The notes beneath the pieces are model-generated. The model did no database searches and had not been told where the DNA came from. It worked only from the letters and a program-made list of their open reading frames with translations. The position numbers were made by a program, and so were the translations under genes. Positions 5,334 to 5,501 of a stretch of DNA of 5,501 bases are shown one piece after another. Within the stretch, counting starts at the first letter, position 1. Each line of letters opens with the position of its first letter. The DNA is from Nitrososphaerota archaeon (lineage in GTDB: Archaea; Thermoproteota; Nitrososphaeria; Nitrososphaerales; Nitrosopumilaceae), in the NCBI GenBank assembly GCA_028867395.1, contig JAGWGO010000114.1, forward strand, positions 1 through 5,501. The letters run 5' to 3'.

Positions 5334-5501
5334 ATGCACGATTCCGAACCTGATACTTTTTCACAGAAAAATAAGAGAAGCGACTACTGCGAGCTGCTTG
5401 AAAAAATTGGAATAAGCGCAGAGCCAGAACAATTTGAGGCAGACGAGGTAGAAAAAAGTGATTACTATTCAAAGTATTTCTCCCACTCCCCAGCAATGGT
5501 C
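5334..5501 (+). CDS. Acidic protein of unknown function (partial, C-terminus outside window)
   Basis: The frame is open for 56 codons from ATG 5334 to the window end, with an in-frame TGA two codons upstream fixing the start. The visible part is hydrophilic and acidic (MHDSEPDTFSQKNKR, CELLEKIGISAEPEQ, FEADEVEKSDYYSKYF), with no signal peptide or membrane helix and one Cys. No motif is recognised. It lies 129 bases after the sensory operon with its own TATA-like box, so it is probably a separate transcription unit. A leftward frame opposite it is open but ignores these promoter signals. Confidence 0.7.
   Translation, partial: MHDSEPDTFSQKNKRSDYCELLEKIGISAEPEQFEADEVEKSDYYSKYFSHSPAMV

Noticed and set aside
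5305..5496. 63-codon minus-strand frame at the right end
   Set aside because: It covers the TATA-like box and start of the 5334 gene, has a non-descript Arg/Phe-rich product, and lacks its own signals.
1..5501. CRISPR array, tRNA or rRNA genes, insertion sequence ends
   Set aside because: No regularly spaced repeats, tRNA-like folds, rRNA-like stretches, transposase frames or terminal inverted repeats were seen on either strand.

Overview
The window looks like a piece of an archaeal genome, most likely an ammonia-oxidising Thaumarchaeota/Nitrososphaerota relative. The DNA is AT-rich, genes are linked by ATGA/GTGA overlaps, and one TATA-like element sits just upstream of a start codon. The histidine kinase also has the H-box and N-box style I associate with that phylum (an SMISHEL...TPL..IK H-box and an N-box ending in VDFVP). 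The assignment comes from reading the protein, not from a search.

Layout. Positions 1-491 (minus) hold the start of a single-pass membrane protein with an N-terminal cytoplasmic coiled coil. Positions 518-892 (minus) hold a broken response-regulator receiver gene with two indels and a Glu in place of the phospho-acceptor Asp. From about 931 the plus strand carries a very compact sensory operon: a 71-aa unknown protein (931-1146), a stand-alone eight-helix membrane protein (1156-1932), a 776-aa sensor histidine kinase (1929-4259), a 48-aa microprotein (4256-4402), an intact 122-aa receiver-only response regulator (4399-4767), and a gene frame interrupted by two stop codons (4764-5204). From the membrane protein onward every junction is a 4-base overlap (ATGA, ATGA, ATGA, GTGA), so the set is probably translated as a coupled unit. 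A 129-base spacer (5205-5333) follows, with a TATA-like box. It leads into a new acidic gene that begins at 5334 and runs off the window.

How it may work. The kinase has an extracytoplasmic Cache-like sensor, a HAMP linker, a PAS domain and an apparently intact HisKA/HATPase core. It should pass phosphate from H556 to D51 of the regulator. The regulator has no output domain, so its effect must come through protein-protein contact or onward phosphotransfer. The eight-helix protein resembles the membrane sensor module usually fused to GGDEF or kinase domains; here it is a separate chain coupled to the kinase, which suggests a second membrane input. The 48-aa protein, placed exactly between kinase and regulator, is the least explained intact part. 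Genes on both sides of the intact kinase-regulator core are disrupted. Either the locus is decaying at its edges, or the assembly has local errors.
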